The notes below the pieces were generated by a model. It saw only the letters and a list, made by a program, of their open reading frames with translations. It searched no databases and was not told the origin of the DNA. A stretch of DNA of 64,000 nucleotides from Ascarosepion bandense (lineage: Eukaryota > Mollusca > Cephalopoda > Sepiida > Sepiidae): contig JBBBDQ010000350.1 in assembly GCA_037127315.1 (NCBI GenBank), forward strand, positions 3,324,501-3,388,500, in the 5' to 3' direction. Made by a program: the position numbers and the translations under genes. Each line of letters begins with the position of its first letter. Within the stretch, counting starts at the first letter, position 1. Shown here piece after piece: positions 43,576 through 55,029 of this stretch.

Positions 43576-43952
43576 CCGGCCATAATTATTAGGCCACCCT
43601 GGTTTTTAAAGAGAAATGATGCATTTCATACTATTTTTAGTATTTATTTCCAAGTATTTATTTTGAGTATTTATTTCCAAGTGAATAATTCTAAATAAAA
43701 ATCAAATGTTTTTGTTAATACGAACTGTTCTGGTGTCCAGTATTTGTGCTCTCTTCCCCATGCTAGTCTCTTCTTCTTATTGGCTGGCCAAAGCAAAGAC
43801 TTCTTGGCTGCCTTGTAAAATTTTGCAAAGTAACAATAACAAAAGAACCATTCTATTTGCATTTAGAATTACCCACTTGACAATAAATACTAAAAATAGT
43901 ATAAAATAAATCCTTTTTTAAAAAACTGGGGTGGCCTAATAATTATGGCCGG
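43576..43952 (-). mobile_element. deletion derivative of a Tc1-like DNA transposon (MITE)
   Basis: Terminal inverted repeats CCGGCCATAATTATTAGGCC and its complement mark both ends, each flanked by TA (43574-43575 and 43953-43954), the Tc1/mariner target duplication. The minus strand keeps a transposase scrap (KKRLAWGREHKYWTPEQF) of the type just before the second catalytic block of Tc1 transposases. 377 bases against about 1.6 kb for a full element, so most of the gene has been deleted. Confidence 0.85.
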
Positions 43953-43962
43953 TAGTGTGTGC

Positions 43963-43963
<1 letters not shown>

Positions 43964-44054
<91 letters not shown>
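43964..44054. repeat. (TA)n and (CA)n microsatellites
   Basis: TA run at 43964-44018 and CA run at 44029-44054. They are followed by the last 28 bases of a minus-strand H1 Helitron 5' end (to 44082, GTTATAAATAAGTTTAGA). Confidence 0.9.
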
Positions 44055-44055
<1 letters not shown>

Positions 44056-44082
44056 GGTTCCAGTTATAAATAAGTTTAGAGA

Positions 44083-44770
44083 TATATATGTATGTATACA
44101 AATAAAGACACAGCGTTATAGTAGTTAAGAAGACAAGGTTATTGTCATCTCATGTGTGTCACCAAATAAAGTATCAATAAAAACTTTGCACATGCGGCCA
44201 ATTATTGAATTATACAAATCTTTCGTGTTATTATCAAAATTTTATATCACGAAACTCTAAAATGTTTATAAAAAAAATTATAGAAATCGTTTTGTGATCA
44301 GCCATTTTTGAAAAACGAGATCAGGCGAAGATTTGAAGTTGTTTTTGATATTTTTTGATTAAGAAAAAAAATAAAATTAGGCAATATGCTAAATTTGGAA
44401 AACATCTGGAAATTTTTTTTATGTCAATCTTATAATTAGGCCGTCACAGAGTCACCAAAAATTAACGTTCATAATTTTAAAGTACGGGAGCCTAAATGAA
44501 TAACCATTAATTTATGTTTTCTATGTCGTGCCGCTTCTAAACCCAGATTGCGTTGTTTGTGTTCAAATTTTAACAGGAGTTTGACCATAGAGATTCAAAA
44601 CATTTCACCCTTTCTCTCAAACGGTCAGTCTTGTACATCTTTTTAGTTGGGTGACAGATTGCTTAATTTGTTACATTTTTACAGCGTTGTCAGGAAAGAA
44701 AAAGTTTGAAATAACAAAATATATCCGTGTAGCAGCGTATGATATTTGAGTGCGTTTTCCTTAATTCACA
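44083..44770. other. unassigned AT-rich DNA
   Basis: No gene or known repeat recognised. Confidence 0.5.
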
Positions 44771-44774
44771 TTAA

Positions 44775-45118
44775 TTGGAGTAGATAGACTATCGCCCGGT
44801 TCACACTCCACCCACGTCTATTGAACGGGTGAAGAGGCTCATCCCTTGTTTCCTGATTAGGATGTGGTTTCCGGCTTTCTCTTTTCCAATCTTTTACTCT
44901 TTTCCAATCTTTTTTTTTCAATTGGAGTAGATAGACTAAACTATCGCCTGGTTCACACTCCACCCACGTCTATTGAACGGGTGAAGAGGCTCATCTCTTG
45001 TTTCCTGTTTAGGATGTGGTTTCCGGCTTTCTTTCTCTTTTCCAATTTTTTCACTCTTACGTAGCCCCCTGCACATCAGTGGCGTTACCGCCTTGCTCGG
45101 AGTGATATGATTAAAAAA
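44775..45118 (+). mobile_element. LINE 3' end with two minisatellite units
   Basis: About two 142-base units in + orientation (TGGAGTAGATAGACT, CCACCCACGTCTATTGAA, TTAGGATGTGGTTTCCGG). They run straight into the LINE terminus GTAGCCCCCTGCACATCAGT, CCGCCTTGCTCGGAGTGATA and an A-run. This shows the minisatellite lies in the 3' UTR of the LINE. Confidence 0.85.
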
Positions 45119-45364
45119 AAAAAATCAAAACTTTAATAAGCAGTGGAATTTATGTTTATCTTTTTAGATCCCCTCCCCACAAGAGTCTAGAATTTTAGAA
45201 TCCCTTCCAGGGTCTATGATTTAGATTCCCTCCCACAGTCTAGGACGTTAGAGTTAGTTTTTTTGTTTATGAAGATGAATGAAAATCATTTAGTATTTTT
45301 TTTTTTTTTTGCTAAGGAGGGAAAAATAAAATGCAACTTACACGTTTTTTCTTTTTAGATTTCA
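45119..45364. other. unassigned DNA
   Basis: Short unassigned spacer. Confidence 0.5.
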
Positions 45365-46300
45365 CTATATATCATAGATTCATAGAGCATTTAATAAAGT
45401 TCGACACAAAAACCTATTTGAAATACTAGCAAAGCTTGCTTTATATGAGAAAGATATTAGAGTAATCCTTAGACTTTAGTAGGAATAAACAGCTTGTATG
45501 CGGATTAAGAATGAGTTCAGTGAGTGCATAAGAATCGAAAGAGGTGTACGAGGATTTTATAAGCAATCCAAAGCTGACTAGAATATCTGCCAATATTTCT
45601 TATGATGGGAAATCTTAACAACATAAGATAAGGTTTTACATTTTTTTAGGGTTTTACCCTATTTTAGGTTACCCACTGAAAATATGGTATTTTGGCAGGT
45701 GTAGGTTTCTAACAGAAGACGGTAAGTGCGACACAGAGACCTAAAGGTGAATTGGCATGGCAAAGGACGTGTTCCAAAAGCTGAGTAGAGTATTAAGAGA
45801 CAGGAAAATTTCGCTAGAAACAAAGAAAAGAGTACTGGAATGCTATGTGATGTCAGTTCTTCAATATCGCAGTGAATGCTGGACAATATCATCAAAGATG
45901 AAGGAAAAACTTGAAGCAGCTGAAATGTGGTTCTACAGAAGGATGCTGCGGATATCATGTATTGAGCATGTGAGCAATGATGAGGTTTTGGAAAGGATGC
46001 AAATGAAAAGGAAATTAATAATGAGCATCAAGAAGAGACAGCTAAAGTCCCTGGGACATGCATAGGGAAAGAGGGCTTAGAGAACCTGATACTAACAGGC
46101 CAGATAGAGGGAAGGAAAGACAGGGGAAAGAAGCGGATAACATATTTGAAGGGCCTAGCACGTGGATGACAGAACGGGGATTGCGTGGTGTAACAGGAGG
46201 AAGCGTGCTAGGAGACACCAGGGATAAAGAGACGTGGAAGGCCATGATTGCCTACACTCTGAAAGGACAAAGCACACAGAAAAAAAGGTTTAGAAGATGA
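45365..46300 (+). pseudogene. RTE-type LINE, RT palm to 3' end
   Basis: It starts inside the RT domain (KFDTKTYLKY, then the region matching an ERGVRQG-type motif near 45540). It continues with an open frame AKDVFQKLSRVLRDRKISLE, TKKRVLECYVMSVLQYRSEC, EAAEMWFYRRMLRISCIEHV, KRQLKSLGHA. One frameshift leads into KEGLENLILTGQ-like sequence (about 46070-46110) and the terminal 'ccatgattgcctacactctg' with an A-rich tail. This is the longest RTE-type copy here; stops and shifts make it inactive. Confidence 0.85.
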
Positions 46301-47148
46301 CGGATGTTTTCTTATGGTGAATGAGCGAATTTTAATGAGTGTTTGGGTCGTGAATCCGTTAGGTAGGTATAGGATAGAAAGTGATGACCAGCATCAACCC
46401 ATTTCCTCTTCGTCCTTGCTCGAAAATTATTGTATTTTTCAATGATAAATATACTTAACAACATAAGATACATGTATTATATATTCCCTGACCTCGTGTG
46501 TAATTTTGCTTAGAAGTGTGTGCATTGAGCAAAATATTATTTTGAAAGGTCAGGAATGCAAACACTGAGTGACAAACGAAATTGCTGTTCTCAAAATCGG
46601 AAAATATAAAAATAAAAAATAAATATTATTTTTAGAAAATGAAGAATACAAGACAGTGTTTGCATTAAAGGAATGTAAGGTGTTTTGATAAACAGCGTAG
46701 TTAAGGCATTGAAAACGTTGGCCAAAACAATTATTCGAGAATATAAACAATGTGCCTGAAAAAAAAAAAAAAAAGGATGACGTAATCAAGCGAAACTCGG
46801 ATATATAAGAACGACGTTCCAGAGCCGAAGAAGACAAGACAAACCCAGCCACCGTACGCGTGTGTGCTATCTCTTGATATACTTCACACCATGTGACCGA
46901 AGAAGAAGAAGAAGAAAAATATAAATGTATATTTTTATATATCCTTGTCCGTGTTTATATTTGAAAACGACAGATATTTTGGTTTCTAGTTTATTCTTCG
47001 TCGAATTGGTATACTCACATGGCTGACATTTTGTTGATAGCAGACTCGGAAGAAAAACTGAAAGAGATAAGGTAGTAAAGGGCAGGGAGAAAGGATTAAC
47101 TATTAGCGGTAAAAAAGACAGTAAAAAAGTAAAAAGTAAACTATTATT
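46301..47148. other. unassigned DNA
   Basis: A short (GAA)n stretch at about 46900-46915 is preceded by 'atactt...catgtgaccg'. No gene recognised. Confidence 0.5.
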
Positions 47149-47149
47149 T

Positions 47150-47452
47150 GAGCTGTGCATTGTGGTGCAATGGATACTGGCTCGGAACAACAATTTGGGG
47201 AGCCAAGTTCGAATTCCAGTTGAATTCCTTGCATACACTTGCACACAAAGACTCTTGGGAAAGGTATTAATCCGTCTCTTCCCTCCAGTTATGGGTTAAA
47301 TAGCAGGACAGATTAGGTTCTATAGCCTTGCTCGGCAAGCAGTCTACGACAGAAAGCAATGGCAAACTACTGCGGGGTAATCTTCTGCCCAGTCAGTCAT
47401 GTCTCTTCTAAGACATGATAAGCCCAAAGCTTGTATCACCTATGGCTGACTG
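47150..47452 (+). mobile_element. tRNA-derived SINE
   Basis: Head TTGTGGTGCAATGGATACTGG, box B AAGTTCGAATTCCAG, tail CTGACTGATT. Moderately diverged, nearly full length. Confidence 0.9.
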
Positions 47453-47454
47453 AT

Positions 47455-47935
47455 TGGGGACGTTAAAATTAAGTAGAGTAGAAGAATTAAACTATTTAGT
47501 TACAGTGTAGGCAACAGACGACGGAAAATGTAACAGAAATTCTAAGACGTGTAGGCGTGGTGAAAAATCTCTTTCAGAAACCTAATAAAAATATTAAGAC
47601 AGAGGAAATTTTCACTCGGAATAAAGAAAAATATACTGAACTGCTACGTAATGTCCAATCTTCTATATGTCAGTGAATGGTAGGTAAACTCTTCACAGAT
47701 GAAGGAGAGATTTGAAAGGACACAGATGTGGTTCTACCGATGGATACTGAGAATGTTGTGGGCAGAACCTGTAAGCAACGGCGATAATAAAAATTTATCA
47801 TGACATTAATACTTAGAATCAGTTGACAACTCTGAAACACATAATGAGGAAAGAGGGCTTGTCGGATATAACACTCACAAGATATATTGACAGAAAATAA
47901 CAAGTGAGAAATAATAAGTAATCTACTTAAGTAGT
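47455..47935 (+). pseudogene. RTE-type LINE remnant, old
   Basis: Stop-rich frames still resemble the family: 'gtgaaaaatctctttcagaaac', 'aatatactgaactgctacg', 'cacagatgtggttctaccg', and AxxHIMRKEGLSDITLT near 47835-47880. Confidence 0.65.
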
Positions 47936-47994
47936 TTGGATGAATAGAAAAAAGAGAGAGAAGAAATGGAAAAGAGTTAAGATTTAGTATTTGT

Positions 47995-48110
47995 CTATAC
48001 TTCTGAGATGAGGTAGTATTTACAGTATTTACATTATTCAGACTATTGTCCTCATTTTTCTTGACATTTGTACAACGTTTCGACCGTTGTACGCTCCGGC
48101 CTTAAGGTCA
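47995..48110 (-). mobile_element. hammerhead-bearing element (family A) fragment
   Basis: The minus strand has the A-family 3' part with GAAA (48081-48078) and stem II CGACC side, but it is cut at 'ggccttaagg' before the CTGAAGA box. It lies head to head with the + copy that follows. Confidence 0.5.
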
Positions 48111-48111
48111 C

Positions 48112-48375
48112 ATGTTCCAGTGGTTATAGACATTGGTTAGTTCCTGTGACTTGACCCAAAGAGTTGTGAGTTCAATTCCAGCAGTGGTGAACAAGTAACT
48201 TACAGGGTTAGATGGTGATAACACATGACTTTCAGAAGAGGCATTAGGCAAGTAATGGAGTTCAGATACCCTAGTGATTAGCACCTGAAGAAGGCCGGAG
48301 CGTACAACAAACCGAAACGTCGTACAAATGGCAAGAAAGATGAGGACAATAGTCCGAATAATGTAAATACTGTTA
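48112..48375 (+). mobile_element. tRNA-headed short element ending in a hammerhead (family A), best copy
   Basis: tRNA-like head at about 48115-48185 (CAGTGGTTATAGACATTGG; GAGTTCAATTCCAGC), a middle that aligns with 485-797 in reverse, then hammerhead A7 and the tail 'agatgaggacaatagtccg'. About 260 bases. Confidence 0.65.
48278..48330 (+). ncRNA. hammerhead ribozyme motif A7, core intact
   Basis: CTGAAGA at 48285-48291, GAAA at 48314-48317, then CGTC as palindromic two-pair stem III with a GTC cleavage site. Stem II GGCCG faces CAAACC, so its inner pairs are weakened compared with A1. Stem I is short (GCAC against GTAC with one mismatch). Confidence 0.6.
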
Positions 48376-48394
48376 AAAGTTACTTAGTTCAGCA

Positions 48395-48512
48395 AAAAAA
48401 TGGGAGATGTGAAAACCCAATGTCGTCCACATTTTGAACGAACACGTCACAAAGAAGTAGAAGAAGAAGAAGAAGAAGAAGAAGAAGAAGAAGAAGAAGA
48501 AGAAGAAGAAGA
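48395..48512 (+). mobile_element. RTE-type LINE 3' stub with (GAA)n
   Basis: Only the last ~50 bases of the LINE ('cgaacacgtcacaaag') remain before a (GAA)n run of about 55 bases. Confidence 0.65.
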
Positions 48513-49375
48513 TTTAAAATTATGGACGTTAGCTTTTGGGTTTTGGCCGGGACTAACGAAAAGATCCAGCGTCTGGAACACTTGTATAAGTTTCATACTA
48601 TTTCATATTTTCGGTTTAAAATTCATTTATAACGTGAGGAAATTATAATTTTCTCCAAATGTGTTTAGTTGTGTAATTATGTCAAAAACTCAAACTAGAT
48701 GATCTCACACAGTAAAACCTTTTCGTTGAATGCTCATCAAATGACATCGAATACAGAAGAAGAAGTTTATGTAAATGTTTTTCGTCTGTTTCGGCCAACA
48801 TTTTTATTCATTATTCTATCCTGTCCACGTCGACAGACAACACACTTTTAAAGGACAGAAATCTGAGAAGCGATGTGTAATAGACGTCCAGCAGCTGTGC
48901 TATTTGCTTGATTCGATCAATGGTAATAACTCTGACCAGCTTTTTGAACCGTTTATGTTTGGGTCACACAAAAAGAACCGGTAAAACCGAGTTGACTTGT
49001 AACAGCCGTTGAGCCGTACATTCGGATCGATTAAGTTTTGACTTTTATTTTTTGCACACGCGTCGCAGATTAGAATAATGGATTACGTGGAAACATTTTA
49101 ATAATTTACCAAAACATTTTCTGTCTTTCATCGCTTAGATTATCAGAAGATCGGACATTTTATTAGAGGTGTCCAAACGTTAACCACTTTTTGTTTATAA
49201 TCATTACGAGACAAATACGTGTTTGATTAGCGAAAGTGGGAAGCAAAGTGAGATAAGAACAAGAAAATAAGAAAGTGTATTCTACAAAATAGAAAAACTA
49301 CTCGTTTCAGTTTTTGTTATTCTCGCCAAGAAAGCACAGCTTACAACAAAAATATGGTTGAATGCTTTTACGTTT
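48513..49375. other. unassigned DNA
   Basis: A + frame at about 48775-48984 reads SEKRCVIDVQQLCYLLDSI and looks protein-like, but I recognise no family and no splice sites flank it. Nothing else seen. Confidence 0.4.
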
Positions 49376-49384
49376 TGGGTGCTA

Positions 49385-50635
49385 CTATTGCGTGAGGTCT
49401 ACCTCAATATAGCGTGAGGTCTACCTCTCGTTTCGATTATGGCTTGAGGTCTACTTCAATAAAGAGTGAGGTTTACCTCTCGTTTCGACTATGGCTTGAG
49501 GCCTACCTGAATATTGCATGAGGTCTAACTCTCGTTTCGATTATGGCCTGAGGTTTACCTCAATATAGCGTAAGGTTTACTTCTCGTTTCGACTGTGGCT
49601 TGAGGTCTACTTCAATATAGCATGAGGCCTACCTCTCGTTTCGATTATGGCCTGAGGTCTACCTCAGTATAGAGTGAGGTTTACCTCTCGTTTCGACTAT
49701 GGCCTGAGACCTACCTGAATATTGCATGAGGTCTAACTCTCGTTTCGATTATGGCCTGAGGTCTACCTCAATATAGCGTAAGGTTTACTTCTCGTTGCGA
49801 CTGTGGCTTGAGGTCTACTTCAATATAGCATGAGGCCTACCTCTCGTTTCGATTATGGCCTGAGGTCTACCTCAGTATAGCGTGAGGTCTACCTCTCGTT
49901 TTGACTATGGCCTGAGGTCGACCGCAATATAGCGTGGGTCCTTGGCATGACAGTAAACTGCATTCGGTAGCAAGGCCTCTGATAAGGAGGTGGTGAGGAG
50001 CACTGATCCACTTCTTAGTTGCTGATGTTCCCAGGTTTACTCTGACCCGGAGTTGTAGCACCTGTTAGGATCCCAGCTATGGGCAAATAGTTAACCCCCA
50101 AAATGGGGTCAAAACACTATGAAAGTATGAAAATACACCTTTTTAGAAATATATACATAAAAACAAACTTTTATAGAAAAATATACATTTTTGAAGGAAA
50201 AATATTACCAACAATAATTTTTTAAGAAAAATTATTACCATAACACATTTTTGAAGGAAAAAAATTATTCTCAGCAGATTTTTTTAAATAAAAAACGAGA
50301 AGACATTTTCGAAAATAAAAAAAGAAGAGCAAAAAAATTTAAAATGAAAAATTATTAAAATTCTAAAATAAAAAGGAATAAAAACCAAAAAGCTTTCATT
50401 AAAAGCTGACTAAATCAACCTTTTCACTGTAACCTAACATTAAAAAACAAAAACAAAAAAAAAACAAACAAAAAAACAAACAAACAAACAAACCTTAAAA
50501 CCCTACCTTTTTGGCATTAAATAACCCACAGAGATTGATATGCCGTTAAACAAAACTCAAACTTAAACTCAGTATAGCGTGAGGTCTACCTCTCGTTTCA
50601 ACTATAGCGTGAGGTCTACTGCAGCATCGAACTAT
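49385..50635. repeat. 52-base tandem repeat, about ten copies, split by an insertion
   Basis: The unit contains two half-units of the form TGAGGTCTACCTC, joined by AATATAGCG and GTTTCGATTATGGC. Period is 52 bases (for example 49441 to 49493). The array runs 49385-49935, is interrupted by family D, and resumes at about 50562-50630. Half-units TGAGGTCTACCTCA are near-palindromic. Confidence 0.9.
49936..50561 (+). mobile_element. unclassified retroposon (family D) inserted in the 52-base array
   Basis: It starts GTCCTTGGCATGACAG and ends near AAACTTAAACTCAG. The array motif TATAGCGTG is present on both sides of the insert (a 9-base duplication). The interior carries (CAAA)n expansions near 50440-50495. 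Confidence 0.75.
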
Positions 50636-50639
50636 AATA

Positions 50640-53600
50640 TTGTATGTGTATACACATTTATTTAAACCTTATATTAATATTTATATTTATATATATTATC
50701 TATATTTATATTAAAGGTAGAGAGGTAGTATAAACACGCTATTAAATACAATACATATGTTATTAAATACAATAAATATTAAATACAATACATATGCTTA
50801 TTTTTGCGATAATCACTTCATATATCTTCTAGGAATGACGCAACTAGATCATTGGAACTTTTTCTAATCATCTTCCATAAAAAATGATCAAGATGTGACC
50901 GGAACAGCTGACTACCAACATATTACATTTTCTTGAGAATCATCGTTTTAGCATTCAACCACGGTAGCTCAATTGCCTGACTTGATAACCATGTGTGGTG
51001 AGGGGTACAGTAGACACCCGTGATGCACCTGGGTAGACGATATACTCACGCTATAGTAGCACCAGTTTTTGAATATGAAGTACAAATTGTAAATAGCGTC
51101 GAATCTATTTTTCCTAAATTTTTATGTATAGAAATCCCATCTGCGACTAGAATTTTGTTTAATGAAAGCCACTACTATAATGCTATTACAGCTGACCACG
51201 TATGGGGTTCAATCCGTTGTTACTGCTATGGAGAGTTTTTTCGTTTCTCTCACTGTCACAAACCTCAACGTTTCTGCTGCTCTATTCTGCACACGTAAAT
51301 TTGGGCCAGTCTTTCTAAAAAATGCTGATTGTTTTCTATTAACATGATCACAATCAGGTGATCGTTTGGATCTGCTTCATGGCTTTAAGATTCTTTGGAT
51401 CTAATCCGTGGCTGAGGCAGTGACGTATTTTCTGCAAATATCAGAATTCGGTTTTGAACACATAGAAATGAAGATTTCAAATGCTAATTTTCAAGTTCGA
51501 TATGTCTTCTTGCAGTATTGACGTAAGATAATCTTCTCGTTTGTCCTTGTGCTTCAATAAGATAATATTTGTAAATAACATAAGCAATCAAGGTTTTATT
51601 AGTATTCAAGTAAATGTTCACAAACGTTTTTTCTAAGAGATACTATTTATAGCCAACACTAATGTTTAAATTATAATAATAGGGAATCTATCTATATTTC
51701 TGAGATGAGGCATTATAATTATTTATACTATTTACATTGCCAGATAATGCTCTCTCTCCAGAGAAACTGTAATTAAGATCCGCTTAGTATTGTTGCAGTA
51801 TAAACAGTTGTCCTCACCCTTATTGTCACGTTATCTGAACTCCAGTGAGAATAAAAACTGCAGAAGACGGTTACATTCGAAGAAAATCGAAATTTTTACA
51901 CAAACGTCATCGAACCAATCTTCAGAAACACCAACATGCAGATTGACTACACTGGGTTCAATTCCAAATTCAAACATATATCATATGAAAAGGCTAGAGG
52001 CTACATATCCTGAACGTTGTGAATGGGACAATAAAAATGAGAATAAGAGTTCGAACTATGGATAATAATAGTGTAATTTATCACTTAGATGCTCAGAAGA
52101 TATTGCTGATTATGAATAATGATTTTCGAGTTATTTGAACCCTTCTCTTTACTTCGAATTTTGGTGCAGCACGATCTTCTTCCCTTCTTTCTTCTACTCT
52201 TATTTGATTTGTGCCATACTTATTAAATGCCATTAATCAGTTGTTGCCAAATGTAGCTTAGTTTTAGCAGAGTATGTGGCAAGCGGTGGGGCTTGAACTC
52301 ATTACTATTGGTTTGCAGGACCAATATTTTTATGCTTATTGTTTCCAGTTGTTTAATAAGTTCCTTGATGTTAAGATGAAATTCACCAAGTAATTTAAAA
52401 TTTTAAAAGAATTATAACAGAGCATTTTTTTTTTAATAAGCATCACAACGAAATGCAGATTTAATTGAAATTACAATAAATTTGACTTTGCAATTTACCC
52501 CTGAAGATGATCCCGGAGGAGAATGAAATAATTTAACTAGGAAAAAACTATGGCGCCTTTCATCTTATAATCAAGAAACTAATTAGAAAGGATCAGTCTA
52601 AAAATAAAGAGCTTGATATGTTGGAAAATATTGAAGCAGAATTAATTTTCCATCGTCATTTGTGATAATAATAAAAAAAGTAAAACAGACACTTAGTCAT
52701 TTTTTTTAAATATTACATGTTACTTTTTGAATAGCTTCTACTTTTTGACTAACATTGCTTGACCGAGAAATGGTCAGAGAGAGAGAGAGAGAAAAAAAAA
52801 TGAGACGATAACGCCACTTTTTTGCCAAATGATATTTAGACTTAGGAGCCATTTTGAAATTATCAACACATTTAGAGTGCAATTTAGTTTAATGTCAGCC
52901 ACAGGAATTAGACTTAGCCAAGAAATTTGGTAATTAATCTGAAACTAAAATAGTGAATCTGATTAAAATAACTCGTTCACGTACATAGGTTGGGTTAGTC
53001 AAAATTATAGGTGAAGCAACATGTGTGGAATAATGAACACTCTTAGATTGAACAATTAACGGTAAGCCAAGAGACAGATAGCTAGGAGTAAATGCATTGG
53101 AATGTGAGGCCAAAACATTGTCTACGTCGTTTACAACGAGGGGGTGCAGTAAAGTACTTGGTCCGATACACTTTTTAAAATTAAATAACCAAATGGAGGC
53201 ACATTGGAATTGTTTTTCTAAGAGTTTCTTGACTGGACGCAGAACTTTTCAACGCTCAGACATTAAATCATACTTTTCAGTTTGTTGAAAAATGACTAAA
53301 ATAGTTTAAAAATAGAATGGTGAAAAAAAAAAAAAAAAAGAAGAAGAAAAAAAAAGAAGCAAACTGAAATACTTAAAATTTCACTGACAAGGTTTGGGTC
53401 AACCCGTAGGGTGCTGCACGTTGGGATCGCCTCCACCAAGAAGTCACCATCTCGATAAACCCCGGGACGGAAAGCGAACGTTTTAACCACATGACAAGGA
53501 CACAAGATAGATATATAGTGATTAAATATAATCAAACCCACGATTTATAAATTATTTCCGAAGGGAGGGAATTTGATTAGAGAAGGGACTTGAGGCTTTA

Positions 53601-53760
53601 AAGAAATTTAACATCCACAATTATTATTATTATTATTATTATTATTAGTAGTAGTAGTAGTATAAGCATCAGTATTAGTAGAACAACTCTAATCATGGGA
53701 TCATGTTAAAGTGTTAACAAATGACCTGGTGCTGGTTACTCATTCAAGTGTTACTTTGGG
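50640..53760. other. long stretch without recognised gene
   Basis: Mostly AT-rich intronic DNA. 51690-52065 has faint family-A hammerhead-element similarity ('tctgagatgagg', 'acagttgtcctcacccttattgtcac', then GAGAATAAGAGTTCG) but no ribozyme core. A-run at 53322-53340 and (TTA)n at about 53620-53646. No exon supported. Confidence 0.5.
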
Positions 53761-53775
53761 CAAACAGTGTTATGG

Positions 53776-54071
53776 ATATGCGTTGTGGTGCAGTGGATAT
53801 CGGCTTGGAACAAGAACAAGAACCGAGTTTGAATTCTTTACATTCAGATAGGCGCAAATACTTATGGGGTAGGTATGAATCTGTCGCTTGTCCCTCTAGT
53901 TATGGGTTAAATAGCAGGACAGATTGGGCTTTATAGCATTGGTTGGCAACCAGTCTACAGCAGAAAGTAATGGTAACCCACTGCTGGAAAATATTCTTCC
54001 CAGTCAGTCATTTCTCTTTCGAGACATGATCGTCCAAGCGTGTATCAGATATGGCACTTAACTAGCTGAAT
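53776..54071 (+). mobile_element. tRNA-derived SINE
   Basis: Head TTGTGGTGCAGTGGATATCGG. A small deletion removes part of the region between the boxes (AACAAGAACAAGAACCGAG). The body and tail (TTAACTAGCTG) are present. It sits about 290 bases upstream of cyclophilin exon 2. Confidence 0.9.
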
Positions 54072-54361
54072 ATTGATAGGTATTTGTTCGATATTTGTTC
54101 AGTAGTAGTAAATATAACCCGAGCTAATAAAGCTTATATAAAAACGTTTATTTGTTGAGAGCTTAACTAATTGTAGAACGACTCTAATCATGTGGTCATG
54201 GTGACATTAAAATGTTAACAAATGATCTCATTCAAGTGTGATTTTGGGCAGACATTGTTATGATAAACGTGAAACTCCATCTTCATGTCTCCAGTCCTAT
54301 TGCTAGTCATCTTAATCCTTGTCAAATAAATTGTTTCATGTCATTGTTTTTTTTTTTTCAG

Positions 54362-54455
54362 ACTACTCTGCATTACAAGAATACGAAAATCCATCGCGTT
54401 GTTCGAGATTTCGTTATTCAGATGGGTGATGTGACTGTGGGTGATGGAACAGGAG
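54362..54455 (+). CDS. secreted cyclophilin-type peptidyl-prolyl isomerase, second coding exon
   Basis: A strong 3' splice site (T-rich tract ending TTTTTTTCAG at 54361) and a donor GGAG|GTAAGC bound a 94-base exon. Joined to 30934 it keeps the frame and ends in phase 1. It encodes [20 protein letters not shown] and [12 protein letters not shown], the centre of the cyclophilin fold. The catalytic Arg (HRV) and the F-x-I-Q-x-G-D pocket motif are present. The usual FHR is IHR, and QGGD is QMGD; both are unusual substitutions next to the active site. The next exon would normally encode the ...SIYGxxFxDE...MANxGxxTNGSQFF part and is not in the window. Confidence 0.85.
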
Positions 54456-55028
54456 GTAAGCCAATAGATTCTTTTTCACTTTTTCTCATTTCTTTTGGCA
54501 GCATCCAATAAATATTAACTGATCTTTTGATAATCTTTTAATTCTTTAATTAATTAATCTTATATTATTTTAATTGACTGATCGATAAATAGATTAAATC
54601 TTTTATTTTCATTTGATTAAATCTTTTTAGGCGGCCATTGAAAATTGACTGGGTTAAAGTCATGATTGAAAATGTAAAGCTGCCGTTCCACAAGTTGCGA
54701 AATTGGTTTGAATTGAAACGAATAGTAGTTTAGACATTAAGTAAAGGCTTTCACATTTAAATCCCACTAGATTTCTTCATTTGTAAAATGAAAGATTTAA
54801 AATTGCTATTTAATGAAAGGACTAAACACTGATTGAAATGTTAATGTTTTATGTCGCAGTCAAAGGGTCTATTAACAGTTGATATCGTAAAATGTTTAAT
54901 CTTCGATGCTCTTACAGAGAAGATGGTGATGAAGACAGAATGTACTAAGTGACTTCTGGGGTCTGTCAAATGCAACAACCCGAGAAAGACTAATGAACAT
55001 GTTAATCGAAATACTTTGTTAAAAAAAC
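54456..55028. other. intronic DNA
   Basis: AT-rich; no element recognised. A 'tttttag' followed by GCGGCCATTGAAAAT at 54624-54645 is not a credible next exon (immediate stop). Confidence 0.5.
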
Positions 55029-55029
55029 A

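Noticed and set aside
48775..48984. A 69-codon frame with ordinary composition
   Set aside because: No homology recognised and no splice sites; left as unassigned rather than called an exon.
53296..53541. Minus-strand 81-codon frame next to an A-run
   Set aside because: Its start is unremarkable and its end is poly-Phe from the A-run; no family recognised.
54624..54720. A possible third cyclophilin exon after 'tttttag'
   Set aside because: In the required phase the sequence gives a stop at once and has none of the SIYG/MANxG motifs.
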